A stretch of DNA of 64,000 nt, from NCBI RefSeq assembly GCF_037546065.1, contig NZ_JAWMWG010000004.1:1-64000 (forward strand), given 5' to 3'. Source of the DNA: Holzapfeliella saturejae (GTDB lineage: Bacteria; Bacillota; Bacilli; Lactobacillales; Lactobacillaceae). The notes under the pieces were generated by a model, which was not told where the DNA came from, did not search any database, and was given only the letters and a program-made list of their open reading frames with translations. The position numbers were made by a program, and so were the translations under genes. This document shows positions 42,679 through 50,432 of this stretch, piece by piece (position 1 is the stretch's first letter; every line of letters starts with the position of its first letter).

Positions 42679-42730
42679 TAAAAAGCACCGATTATAATTT
42701 CTATTAAGAAGTCATAATCGATGCTTTTTT
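42679..42730 (+). terminator. Rho-independent terminator of the threonine operon
   Basis: AAAAAGCA-CGATTAT / ATAATCG-ATGCTTTTTT stem-loop after thrR. Confidence 0.8.
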
Positions 42731-42751
42731 ATGGAGAAAAGAGGGATAAGG

Positions 42752-43186
42752 ATGAAAGTTGAAATTAAAGAAACAGCAGAACTAACACCAGCTGAATTAT
42801 TGACTATTTTAAAAGAACGGACCAAAGTGTTTGTCGTCGAACAAAAAAGTCCCTATCAAGAAGTTGATGATTGGGATAATCAGGCCATCCATGTTATGTT
42901 TTGGACAGACAATCATGAATTGGCAGCTTATGCCCGTATTTTAAACAAAGGCGACTTTATTAGTTTTGGTCGAGTATTAGTTACACGAACATTTAGAAAA
43001 CAAAAATTAGGCAAAAAGTTGGTGCAAACAGTATTAGATGAGATTAATCAAAGATTTCCCAATCAACTTATTCAAATTGCGGCCCAGTCTTATTTGCAGA
43101 AATTCTATGGCAGTTTTGGTTTTCAAGTGAGTTCTCCTGAGTATTTAGAAGATAATATTCCACATATTAATATGATTTTAAAATAG
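42752..43186 (+). CDS. ElaA-type GNAT acetyltransferase
   Basis: I start at MKVEIKETAELTPAELLTIL after GAGGGATAAGG; 144 residues. KERTKVFVVEQKSPYQEVDDWDNQAIH is the ElaA signature (R-VFVVEQ-CPYQE-D--D--A-H). FGRVLVTRTFRKQKLGKKLV carries the acetyl-CoA loop, and AAQSYLQKFYGSFGFQV the active-site Tyr region. The substrate of ElaA enzymes is not well defined. Confidence 0.88.
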   Translation: MKVEIKETAELTPAELLTILKERTKVFVVEQKSPYQEVDDWDNQAIHVMFWTDNHELAAYARILNKGDFISFGRVLVTRTFRKQKLGKKLVQTVLDEINQRFPNQLIQIAAQSYLQKFYGSFGFQVSSPEYLEDNIPHINMILK

Positions 43187-43230
43187 TATAATATCGTTTA
43201 ATATGTTGTAGTATAATATATTATATTTTC
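43187..43230. promoter_or_regulatory. Dispersed AT-rich motif, site 4
   Basis: AGTATAATATCGTTTAATAT then ATGTTGTAGTATAATATATT lie just past the stop of the ElaA-like gene and about 95 bp upstream of the secreted peptidase gene. The second half matches site 2 at 15706 (20 of 23 positions). Confidence 0.4.
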
Positions 43231-43324
43231 GCCATAATGTATTCATTTTGTAACGATTTAGTAACAATACTCTGCTAGAATTATCATGATTACATGAGGT
43301 AGCGTAACGGAGGAAGAAGTTACA

Positions 43325-44458
43325 ATGAACAAAAAAAATAAACTAGTTTCAACTTTAACACTGGCATCTTTAGTATTGGGAGTTGCAACAGCAACACAAC
43401 ACGAAGTAAAAGCTGATACCGGATTGCAAATTGCAACGGGTAACTACATCGATGGCCAAAAAATAGCATCATGGCAAAACGTGACAACTAACCCAACAGT
43501 TAAGAATTATTTACCAAATGATGGTCAATGGTTAGTTCACAATGAAGCAAAAGATCCACAAGGTCACTCTTATTATTTAGTAGGAAATAATGAATATGTG
43601 ATGGCCAAATATACTGACTTATTGGGTGAAAACTCAGAACAAGCAATGGATGCGACGGTGACTATTGATTATATTCCAGGATACAATTTAAGAATCTGGT
43701 CAGAACCAAACAGCACACAAGCAACTGGTATTGTGCAACATCAACAAGACTATCATGCTTATAAAAGACGTGTTGTTCACGGTAAAACTTGGTATGAAAT
43801 TGGTGCTAATCAGTGGGTAAATGGTGATTATGCTAAAATCAAGATTGAAGAAAAACGTGAAGATAAAAATGATAATCAACAAATTGAACCTGAAGCACCA
43901 GCAACTAACCCACAACAATTATTTGCTCAGCAAACTTCAGCTAAATTAAAGCAAGACAGTTTAAATTCTCATTTGATTTTACAAACTGATGAACGTTATA
44001 AGAGTTTACCTTACGGAACAGGAGATGGAACTCTTGATAAGAATGGCTGTGCAATTACATCATTAGCAATGGTTAGTGCCTTCTTTGACAACTCAATCAA
44101 AACATCTCCTGCAGATATTTTGAATTGGTCAGGTAGTCGTTACTTTATTGATGGCCAAGGTACATCTTGGGATATTTTTCCAGATTTTGCGACACAATTT
44201 GGTTATCAATTTCACGATTTAGGTAATGACATCAACAACGCAATACCTTACTTGAAACAAGGGATTCCTGTTGTTATTTCGGTTGGTCCTGGTCAGTTTA
44301 CTGGAAGTGGCCATTTAATGGTGCTATCTTATGCTGACGATAACGGGATTAGATTACTTGATCCAAATGATAGTCCAGATAAAAATCACAGTTTGACGAT
44401 TTATAGTCCTGCTGAAATTCAAAAAGATATGATGCATATTTGGGCTTTTACTAAATAA
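43325..44458 (+). CDS. Secreted C39-like cysteine peptidase with SlpA/GW-like module
   Basis: The 377-residue protein has a signal peptide (NKKNKLVSTLTLASLVLGVA...VKA). Residues 35-180 form a doubled wall-binding module (IASWQNVTT...YYLVGNNEYVMAKYT and LRIWSEPN...YKRRVVHGKTWYEIGANQWVNGDYAKI) like that at 7784. The C-terminal domain matches the peptidase at 35835: Cys in LDKNGCAITSLAMVSAFF, His in GSGHLMVLSYADD, Asp in LLDPNDSPDKNHSL. It probably acts on the cell surface. AT-rich motif sites lie on both sides. Confidence 0.78.
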   Translation: MNKKNKLVSTLTLASLVLGVATATQHEVKADTGLQIATGNYIDGQKIASWQNVTTNPTVKNYLPNDGQWLVHNEAKDPQGHSYYLVGNNEYVMAKYTDLLGENSEQAMDATVTIDYIPGYNLRIWSEPNSTQATGIVQHQQDYHAYKRRVVHGKTWYEIGANQWVNGDYAKIKIEEKREDKNDNQQIEPEAPATNPQQLFAQQTSAKLKQDSLNSHLILQTDERYKSLPYGTGDGTLDKNGCAITSLAMVSAFFDNSIKTSPADILNWSGSRYFIDGQGTSWDIFPDFATQFGYQFHDLGNDINNAIPYLKQGIPVVISVGPGQFTGSGHLMVLSYADDNGIRLLDPNDSPDKNHSLTIYSPAEIQKDMMHIWAFTK

Positions 44459-44460
44459 TA

Positions 44461-44496
44461 GCGTACAATATATCATTTCATAATATAATATGTTAT
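44461..44496. promoter_or_regulatory. Dispersed AT-rich motif, site 5
   Basis: TACAATATATCATTTCATAA then TATAATATGTTATGAAA. The palindromic arms TTTCATAA / TTATGAAA flank an AT core. Its reverse arm, CATAACATATTATATTATG, is 18 of 19 identical to site 3. Confidence 0.4.
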
Positions 44497-44528
44497 GAAA
44501 AACCACTTCTTAATGAAGTGGTTTTTTT
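44497..44528. terminator. Bidirectional terminator
   Basis: AAAAACCACTTC / GAAGTGGTTTTTTT between convergent genes. Confidence 0.88.
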
Positions 44529-45760
44529 GTTAGATAACCTAACCAAAAGTTAAGGATAATAGTCACTAAAGCATAGCCAATAAAGAAATAATAGCTGAAG
44601 TAACTATTGGTTGAGGCTAGTAGTGGAAAGATGAAACTGGTAATGGGTGGCATTATAACAAGGACTGAATTAACAGTTGTAATGATACCCCCTAGTTGTA
44701 TTGCTGGATATTTTTGGATAACTAGTGTGGTAAATCGAGGTGAGATAATCCCAATTAAGCTACCTGTGATTCCAACAGATAAAAAAATAATAGCGACTTG
44801 ATTAACTAAAAATCCAAGCCCCAGCAGTATTAAAAAACCATTAGCCACTAGTGCTAGATTTCGAGTTGAAATTTTGGTTAAGCAAATAGAACTGAGACTA
44901 TTACCTATAATCATAGAAATAGTGATTGTAGCTGATAATAGCGAAATCATAAGAGCACTGGTATCAGCTGAAATAGGAGCGTTACTTTGCAAAAATAAAA
45001 CATAAATCGGTGTTAATCCACCTAAACTCCCATTGAGCAAAGCTAATTGAAGCAAATCATTTAAAATGGGTTTGTTGTTTACTAAACTACGGAAGTTAGT
45101 TTTAATTAACTTCCAGCTTGGCTGTTTTTGAATTGACAGTTGCTGGTTGTAAGGTACAAGCTTGGCTTTTAATTGCCAAAACCCTATGGCTACAATCAAA
45201 AAGATAAGGGCATTTAGCCCAGAAATTGTTTTGGGCAGAAAAATCGTCATTAAGTAAGCTCCTAAAAATGTTGCCATAGCACTTAGTAGCTGAGAAGTAA
45301 TGCTAATAAGGCTTTGAGCTTTTGGCATGTCAGCTGGTTGGACCATCAATTTGGTAAAAGGAGCTATGAGAGCTGATGAATAGTTGCCAAGTAAATCAGA
45401 TAAAAAGTTGAACGCGGCAATACTTAAAATTAATGTCATCGTTGGTGTGTAATTAAGTAATATACCGATAAATAAATATAAGGCAAAGCGAAGAAATCCA
45501 GTCCGAATCAATTGGTTAGGCTTATGAGGGTTTTGATCAGCTAAACTGCCTAAAAAAATACCCAACAGTAAGGGCAGGGTTTCAGAAATAGCAATGATAG
45601 TGATGGCAAGATGCGGTTTGGGAAGAGTAGCCGCAATGGATAAGAGAACCGTGTAGAAGAGTCTATCACCGATTTTTGAAAAAAGATTAATACTAGCTAA
45701 CTGTGTAAATCCCGGATTTTCTTTGAGAAATAGTAGTTGCTTACGAATGAGGTTAAACAT
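44510..45760 (-). CDS. MFS-type transporter
   Basis: I start at MFNLIRKQLLFLKENPGFTQ after AAAGGAGTGACTGAC; 416 residues. About twelve hydrophobic helices and a central basic loop (QLKAKLVPYNQQLSIQKQPSW), with SINLFSKIGDRLFYTVLLSI at the start and GIFLGSLADQNPHKPNQLI after helix 2, fit the MFS drug-efflux type that resembles macrolide/multidrug exporters. The substrate is not known. It is divergent from the Rgg-type regulator with a palindrome between. Confidence 0.78.
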   Translation of the reverse strand: MFNLIRKQLLFLKENPGFTQLASINLFSKIGDRLFYTVLLSIAATLPKPHLAITIIAISETLPLLLGIFLGSLADQNPHKPNQLIRTGFLRFALYLFIGILLNYTPTMTLILSIAAFNFLSDLLGNYSSALIAPFTKLMVQPADMPKAQSLISITSQLLSAMATFLGAYLMTIFLPKTISGLNALIFLIVAIGFWQLKAKLVPYNQQLSIQKQPSWKLIKTNFRSLVNNKPILNDLLQLALLNGSLGGLTPIYVLFLQSNAPISADTSALMISLLSATITISMIIGNSLSSICLTKISTRNLALVANGFLILLGLGFLVNQVAIIFLSVGITGSLIGIISPRFTTLVIQKYPAIQLGGIITTVNSVLVIMPPITSFIFPLLASTNSYFSYYFFIGYALVTIILNFWLGYLTKKPLH

Positions 45761-45823
45761 GTCAGTCACTCCTTTAAATTTAATAAGCCTATTGTCTGTG
45801 ATAAGATAGCTAAAATGAAATAA

Positions 45824-45840
45824 AGTCAACAAAAGTTGAC
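45824..45840. promoter_or_regulatory. Palindrome in the MFS/Rgg divergent promoter
   Basis: GTCAAC-AAAA-GTTGAC is a perfect 6-bp inverted repeat. The left arm supplies TTGACT, a good -35 element for the MFS gene on the minus strand. It is a likely operator for the adjacent Rgg-type protein. Confidence 0.5.
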
Positions 45841-45858
45841 CAATTAAGGAGGAGTTCG

Positions 45859-46686
45859 ATGTATGGACCTGTTATTCAAAAAATTAGACAAGGCAAAAAT
45901 TTGAGTTTTAAAGCTGTTTATACAGGTGTATGTTCTAAGACGAATGCGATTAAGTTTGAAAAAGGAGAACGGCAATTGGCAGCTGATAAATTTGCTAATG
46001 TTTTAGCTCATCTAATGCTGAGCTTCTCAGAATTTTTGTGGATTAAAGCTAATTATGAACCTTCTCCCTCCCTGTATTATCAGTATGAAGCGAGCCAAAG
46101 TTGGAATCAAAATAAACGAGAATTATTTAATCAACAAATTCGCTCACTAGAACAAAGCTCAGTTAAAATTGAACGTTTAAAATTAGCAAGTTTTCGGCTA
46201 TTAAAGGACTATCAAAATCAGCAAGACCTTAGTAAAGAAGAACTGACTTTAGTTACTACTTATTTTTCAGAATTGTCATTATGGACACTAGCTGACCTGA
46301 AATTTTTTGCAAATAATTGTTACGTTTTACCATACGACTTGTTGAAACAACTATTAGCAGAGGCAGTAAAGGTCTACTCACGTTATGGCTACTTCAAAAA
46401 CAGTCACGAAATAGTAGCGACAGTTATCGTTAATAGTGTAGATTGTATGATTGCTAATCAAGATTTTAATTTGGCCAATACATATCTTGATTTTTTAGAT
46501 AATCAGATTCTAGGCGAATTTAAGTTGATGAGTTATCAACTGCTTAGTCGATATTATCGAGCTAAAATTTTATTTTTGTTTATTGATAAGAAAAAAGGAA
46601 AACAAGATCTTAACCAAGTTTTAGAGATTGCCAAGTATTTAAATAGTCAGTTAATTGCTGATGAAATCAAGGGATTGTTAAATTAA
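45859..46686 (+). CDS. Rgg/GadR/MutR-type transcriptional regulator
   Basis: The 275-residue protein begins MYGPVIQKIRQGKNLSFKAV, with an HTH in FKAVYTGVCSKTNAIKFEKGERQLAADKFANVLAHLMLSFSEF, the typical Rgg start (the FE-G-R motif). The remaining 200 residues are helical, like the TPR-type peptide-binding domain of RRNPP regulators. Such regulators often respond to short exported peptides encoded beside them. The small ORFs at 46850 and 47475 are adjacent, but they are not typical SHP pheromones. Ribosome binding site AAGGAGGAG. Confidence 0.8.
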   Translation: MYGPVIQKIRQGKNLSFKAVYTGVCSKTNAIKFEKGERQLAADKFANVLAHLMLSFSEFLWIKANYEPSPSLYYQYEASQSWNQNKRELFNQQIRSLEQSSVKIERLKLASFRLLKDYQNQQDLSKEELTLVTTYFSELSLWTLADLKFFANNCYVLPYDLLKQLLAEAVKVYSRYGYFKNSHEIVATVIVNSVDCMIANQDFNLANTYLDFLDNQILGEFKLMSYQLLSRYYRAKILFLFIDKKKGKQDLNQVLEIAKYLNSQLIADEIKGLLN

Positions 46687-46719
46687 ACTGAAAAAATTAA
46701 AAAAAACTGAATTTAAGGG

Positions 46720-46757
46720 TTGCATTTTTAATTTAACCGGTTATAATTGGTAACAAG
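46720..46757 (+). promoter_or_regulatory. Promoter P1 of the first MESAI cassette
   Basis: TTGCAT (46720-46725), 16 bp, TATAAT (46742-46747), then TAACAAG ten bases on. The 38-bp stretch is identical at 28 positions, without gaps, to that at 47376, including the spacer TTTTAATTT and the initial TAACAAG. Confidence 0.7.
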
Positions 46758-46849
46758 ATTTAGTTAAGAGCTCACATCAAAGGGTATCAGCTATTTCGAA
46801 AAATCATTATTGAATTAATGAGGACAATTTGAAAGAGGGGGTGGTTCCA

Positions 46850-46954
46850 ATGGAATCTGCGATTGCAAGTTCAACCGATGATTATTTTTTAGAGGTGAAG
46901 CAAGATCAACACCTTTATGATTCTGTTAGACCGCCTACGGATGTAGGTGGCTAA
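46850..46954 (+). CDS. 34-residue leader peptide, MESAI type
   Basis: ATG follows GAGGGGGTGGTTCCA. The product starts MESAIASSTDDYFLEVKQDQ and ends with RPPTDVGG. It shares MESAI-x-x-x-S/T-D-D/E with the peptide at 47475, and the DNA around the start is conserved as well. The last codons overlap a stem, GCCTAC / GTAGGT. It is too short and too hydrophilic for a normal pheromone precursor; attenuation or a signalling role are both possible. Stop codon 21 bp before the next gene. Confidence 0.6.
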   Translation: MESAIASSTDDYFLEVKQDQHLYDSVRPPTDVGG

Positions 46955-46975
46955 CCAATGTAAGGAGAGATTACT

Positions 46976-47248
46976 ATGACTGCACAAGCCAAAGCAACAA
47001 ATGCAACGTTAACCAAACCGAAACCCACGAAAGGATACATGACATCATTACGTCAAGTCTTTCGTGAGCAGAAAACAAAATTAATGTCTAAATATAGCAA
47101 ACAGGTAACAGCTGAAGCTTTAGCAGACCGAGTCTCTCGCCACCGAATTCATTTAACTCGATTAAAATCTGAATTCGAAAAAATGCGATATTCTTCAAAT
47201 TTTGAAGCACATCAAACAATGATTAACGTTCGTTTTTCCAGCGGATAG
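46976..47248 (+). CDS. Small basic protein of unknown function
   Basis: The 90-residue protein is Lys/Arg-rich (MTAQAKATNATLTKPKPTKGYMTSLRQ..., KLMSKYSKQVTAEALADRVSRHRIHLTRLKSEFEKMRY) and helical, without membrane segments. No family is recognised. Its ribosome binding site and start, AAGGAGAGATTACTATGAC, are nearly the same as those of the hydratase gene at 47601, and it lies behind the first leader peptide. Confidence 0.55.
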   Translation: MTAQAKATNATLTKPKPTKGYMTSLRQVFREQKTKLMSKYSKQVTAEALADRVSRHRIHLTRLKSEFEKMRYSSNFEAHQTMINVRFSSG

Positions 47249-47306
47249 AGTAAAATTATTATGTAAATAAAAGTGTCATGAAATAAGTAGCGATTATTAA
47301 TTATGG

Positions 47307-47350
47307 AGTCCACAAATGCAGTGTTTACCCACTAAATTTGTGGACTTTTT
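47307..47350 (+). terminator. Rho-independent terminator of the first cassette
   Basis: AGTCCACAAAT / ATTTGTGGACT followed by TTTTTTA, an 11-bp stem with a long loop. Confidence 0.85.
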
Positions 47351-47375
47351 TATTAAAAATAAATTAAAATAGATG

Positions 47376-47413
47376 TTGACTTTTTAATTTTATACGTTAC
47401 ACTAAGTAACAAG
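47376..47413 (+). promoter_or_regulatory. Promoter P2 of the second MESAI cassette
   Basis: TTGACT (47376-47381), 16 bp, TACACT (47398-47403), then AAG-TAACAAG. Same layout as P1 at 46720. The stretch 47249-47600 otherwise holds the terminator above and the leader peptide below. Confidence 0.7.
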
Positions 47414-47474
47414 TTAAGTGATAGGCCAATTGTAATTGTCCTTTTTAACAACAAACTAACAGGAGGTGGTCGAC

Positions 47475-47561
47475 ATGGAGTCTGCGATTAGTCACATTTC
47501 AGATGAAGGTCCAATTAATATTATGAATTTAACTATGTTAGGCCACTTTTTGGTCGTTTGA
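47475..47561 (+). CDS. 28-residue leader peptide, MESAI type
   Basis: ATG follows AGGAGGTGGTCGAC, a near-perfect ribosome binding site. The product starts MESAISHISDEGPINIMNLT and ends MLGHFLVV with a hydrophobic tail. A stem AGGAT / ATCCT follows the stop. The next gene starts 39 bp on. See the entry at 46850 for the shared parts. Confidence 0.6.
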   Translation: MESAISHISDEGPINIMNLTMLGHFLVV

Positions 47562-47600
47562 GGATTAAGAAGTGATCCTAACTCAAAAGGAGAGCTTATT

Positions 47601-48416
47601 ATGACAGTTAATTTAAAGGAAAAATATCAACAATTATCTCAATTAGAAGAAAAAGTCGCACAAGACTTATATCAAGCTTATCAAACTAAATCATCATTAC
47701 AGATGGCCGATTACGAAGAAGCTGTTAAAACAGAAGAAGCGGCTTATCGTGTACAAAGACGCGTTATGGCACTAAAAAATGAGCCCTTAGGAGGTTATAA
47801 AGTCAGCCTAACAAGTCAAGAAACACAAAAAATGTTTGATTCAGATGAACCGCTTTATGGAGCTCAAGTTGCCTCTCATTTTGTCAAAAGTGGTAAAACA
47901 TTGCGGATGAAACAAGATTTAATGGCACCATTAGCAGAGGTTGAATTAGTTTTTCGTGTAAAATCTGATTTAAGTCCAAGTGACTCTTTAGCAGAATTAG
48001 CAGCTAAGACAAGTGTTGCACCAGGAGTGGAGGTTCCTGATTCTAGATTTGCAGAGTGGTTTCCGAGTTTATCCAAATATTTAGTGATGTCAGATTCAGC
48101 GGTTGGTGGATACGTTGTTTATGGCAAAGAGCTTGAAACTTCGAACTTTTCAATGGAACAGCTAAGCCGTGTGTCATGCCAATTGTTCCATGATAATCAA
48201 GAGGTTGCTGCGGGGAATTCAGCAGAAGTTTTAGGGAATCCACTAAATGCATTAAAATGGCTAGTTGATAAACTAGCCAAACAAGGGGTAAAACTGTCAG
48301 CTGGCGAACGTGTATCTTCAGGTACATTTTTATTACCAGTTGCAGTAACTTCAGGTAACTGGCATGTCAAGTTTAACGATTATTTTGAAGATGTCCGCTT
48401 CAAAGTAACTGATTAA
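47601..48416 (+). CDS. 2-keto-4-pentenoate hydratase-like protein (FAH superfamily)
   Basis: The 271-residue protein has the hydratase pattern: GGYKVSLTSQETQKMFDSDEPLYGAQ in the first third (family GYKVGLTS-QK-GVDEPxYG), MAPLAEVELVFRVKSDL (metal-binding E-E), EVPDSRFAEWFPS, and GNPLNALKWLVDKLAKQGVKLSAGERVSSGTFLLPV (G-P--A--WL). Family members add water to 2-oxo-4-pentenoates in aromatic breakdown; in lactic acid bacteria the natural substrate is unknown. It is controlled by the second MESAI cassette. Confidence 0.82.
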   Translation: MTVNLKEKYQQLSQLEEKVAQDLYQAYQTKSSLQMADYEEAVKTEEAAYRVQRRVMALKNEPLGGYKVSLTSQETQKMFDSDEPLYGAQVASHFVKSGKTLRMKQDLMAPLAEVELVFRVKSDLSPSDSLAELAAKTSVAPGVEVPDSRFAEWFPSLSKYLVMSDSAVGGYVVYGKELETSNFSMEQLSRVSCQLFHDNQEVAAGNSAEVLGNPLNALKWLVDKLAKQGVKLSAGERVSSGTFLLPVAVTSGNWHVKFNDYFEDVRFKVTD

Positions 48417-48443
48417 GTCATTTTGTTCATTATAAATACACTC

Positions 48444-48479
48444 AAAAAAAGACTGTCTGAATTTCAGACAGTCTTTTTT
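48444..48479. terminator. Bidirectional terminator
   Basis: AAAAAAAGACTGTCTGAA / TTCAGACAGTCTTTTTT between convergent genes. Confidence 0.92.
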
Positions 48480-48488
48480 GATGCAAAG

Positions 48489-49316
48489 TTATAGTTTAAT
48501 TTGTAATTCTGTAACAAAACTTTCTTCGTGATCACTGCTACTGTGATTAGGTGATGAAACTTCAATAACCTGAGCTTTTTGATGACCTCTCAAAGTTTGG
48601 TAAGCCTTTTTTAGTCGTTTTAAGTAAGTTAAATAGTTATCTAAATTCCAATTGAACTTGATACAAAGATAATGACCTTCATCTAAAGTTTTGATGAGGT
48701 CCGAATCAAAACTTGAATGAGGATTAAGAATCGTAACAAAAAGATACTGATAGTGAATATTAGATAGTCTTTGATAGTCATCAAGGGCAAAGACACAGTT
48801 ATACTGATAGGCTTTGGCATCTAAGTTTTGTTGATCAAGTTGTGCGTAGAGGTCTCTAAAGTAGAGGTCAGGTTGAACCTCAGGTGTCACAGTCGCAACA
48901 TCAGGCAAGGTTAAAACTTGCCTTGAGTCAATTTTTCTTTGATAAACTTCGCCATCTGGATAGCTGAGTAGTAAATTTTGGTCAGTTAATAACTCAATTT
49001 GATTATTTAATAATGCTTTAATGGCGTGAAGTTCAGTAAGTTGTTGATCAATTTCATGGCGATAGTTTTTGAGAAAGTGGCTGAGTTGTTTTGGTGGTAA
49101 AACAATAATTTCTTTAATTTGTTTAATAGAGATATCCAACCTTCTTAGATATTTAATCGTTTCTAAATAAAATAATTGCCGAATACCATAATAGCGGTAA
49201 TGATTTTGTGGGTTAGTAAACTCTGGCTTAAACAAATCAATATTGTCATAATAGCGAAGTGTTTGAACTGAAATGTCTGCTAGCTTAGCAACTTCACCAA
49301 TAGTTAAGTAGTCCAA
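48489..49316 (-). CDS. MerR-family regulator with effector-binding domain
   Basis: The 275-residue protein starts MDYLTIGEVAKLADISVQTL and RYYDNIDLFKPEFTNPQNHYRYY, the MerR winged helix, followed by the coiled-coil dimer helix (SHFLKNYRHEIDQQLTELHA). The C-terminal 150 residues fit a GyrI-like effector domain of BmrR-type regulators. It is divergent from the arginase-family gene and probably controls it through the spacer palindrome. Confidence 0.85.
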   Translation of the reverse strand: MDYLTIGEVAKLADISVQTLRYYDNIDLFKPEFTNPQNHYRYYGIRQLFYLETIKYLRRLDISIKQIKEIIVLPPKQLSHFLKNYRHEIDQQLTELHAIKALLNNQIELLTDQNLLLSYPDGEVYQRKIDSRQVLTLPDVATVTPEVQPDLYFRDLYAQLDQQNLDAKAYQYNCVFALDDYQRLSNIHYQYLFVTILNPHSSFDSDLIKTLDEGHYLCIKFNWNLDNYLTYLKRLKKAYQTLRGHQKAQVIEVSSPNHSSSDHEESFVTELQIKL

Positions 49317-49335
49317 AATTTTTTCTCCTTTCGGG

Positions 49336-49372
49336 TTGACTCTATAGTTACTATAGGGTTTAGCCTTACTAT
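49336..49372 (+). promoter_or_regulatory. MerR-type promoter/operator
   Basis: TTGACT (49336-49341) is followed by the perfect palindrome CTATAGT-T-ACTATAG (49342-49356), the usual place for a MerR dimer between -35 and -10. The -10 element is unclear (TAGCCT after 19 bp, or TACTAT). Confidence 0.65.
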
Positions 49373-49399
49373 ATCAAATTTTAGAAAGAAGGCTAATAT

Positions 49400-50242
49400 A
49401 TGACTAAAACTTTACGTTTAATTGCACCAGATTGGCAAGGTGGTAATCGTCCAGAATACTATACAGGAGCGGAGCTATTGACACATTTAGTTCCAAAAAA
49501 TAACCATCAACAAGAAGTAAGACTTGATATAGCACCACCTACAAAAACATTAACAACTGAAAATGGTGTTTTTGGTCAGTCGGATGTTTTGAATAACATG
49601 AGGTTAGCTCAAGAAGCTATTGAAGCAAATAATCCCGATAAAATCATTACACTCGGCGGAACTTGTTTAGTTTCTCAAGCACCATTTGATTATCTAAGCG
49701 GTGAATATGGAGAAGATTTAGGTGTGATTTGGATAGATGCCCATCCAGATGTTTCTAATCCTGAATTATTTACCAATGAACATGCAATGGTGTTGGGAAA
49801 CCTTGTTCATCAAGGTGATCCAAAACTCCAAAAAGAAGTTCAGCATCCATTATCACCGAATTCTGTTCTTTATGTTGGTTTACAAGAACCCAATGATGAT
49901 GAAAAAGTTGTGTTGAATCAGTTAAATATTGCTAGCCAAGTGAGTGTTGATATTGAGGCTATCCAAAAATGGATTTCGCAACATCAATTTAAAAAACTTG
50001 CGATTCATTTTGATTTAGATGCTTTATCACCTGAGTTATTTCATTCAACTTATTTTTCTGAACCAGGAAAGACTGACTATCCAGCTAGTTCGGGGGCATT
50101 ATCATTGCTTGATGTTGGACACTTATTAGAGCAACTGTCTGAAACTAACGATATTGTCGGCTTAACAGTTGCTGAATATTTACCATGGGACGCGATAGCA
50201 TTAAAAAAATTATTTAATAAACTTCCGATTTTTAAGGATTAA
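49400..50242 (+). CDS. Arginase/agmatinase-family protein with altered metal site
   Basis: The 280-residue protein keeps the second and third metal motifs (GVIWIDAHPDVSNPE for DAHxD, and LAIHFDLDALSPELF for S-D-D-P), but the first, normally GGDHS, reads ITLGGTCLVSQAPFDYL. The metal-binding His is thus replaced. Other members with GGNCLVS-type motifs exist in Firmicutes and are annotated only as arginase family, so activity on arginine is doubtful. Regulated by the divergent MerR gene. Confidence 0.75.
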   Translation: MTKTLRLIAPDWQGGNRPEYYTGAELLTHLVPKNNHQQEVRLDIAPPTKTLTTENGVFGQSDVLNNMRLAQEAIEANNPDKIITLGGTCLVSQAPFDYLSGEYGEDLGVIWIDAHPDVSNPELFTNEHAMVLGNLVHQGDPKLQKEVQHPLSPNSVLYVGLQEPNDDEKVVLNQLNIASQVSVDIEAIQKWISQHQFKKLAIHFDLDALSPELFHSTYFSEPGKTDYPASSGALSLLDVGHLLEQLSETNDIVGLTVAEYLPWDAIALKKLFNKLPIFKD

Positions 50243-50432
50243 TATAAACACCAATAATTCGTTGATATAACAGTGTTTAGGGATAAAAATTAGTTGTTTT
50301 AATTAAGAAACTCCTTAAAATTATGATATAAAAATTAAAATAATATAAAAAAGTTATTGCTTTTTATTAAAAAACATGTTGTAATTTTAACAATACAAAA
50401 AACAAAAACACAACATGAGGGGAGTTCTATAT

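Noticed and set aside
47303..47335. A third MES-type peptide (MESTNAVFTH) inside the terminator at 47307
   Set aside because: It has the first three residues in common and a proper stop, but no ribosome binding site, and the sequence is fully used by the terminator stem.
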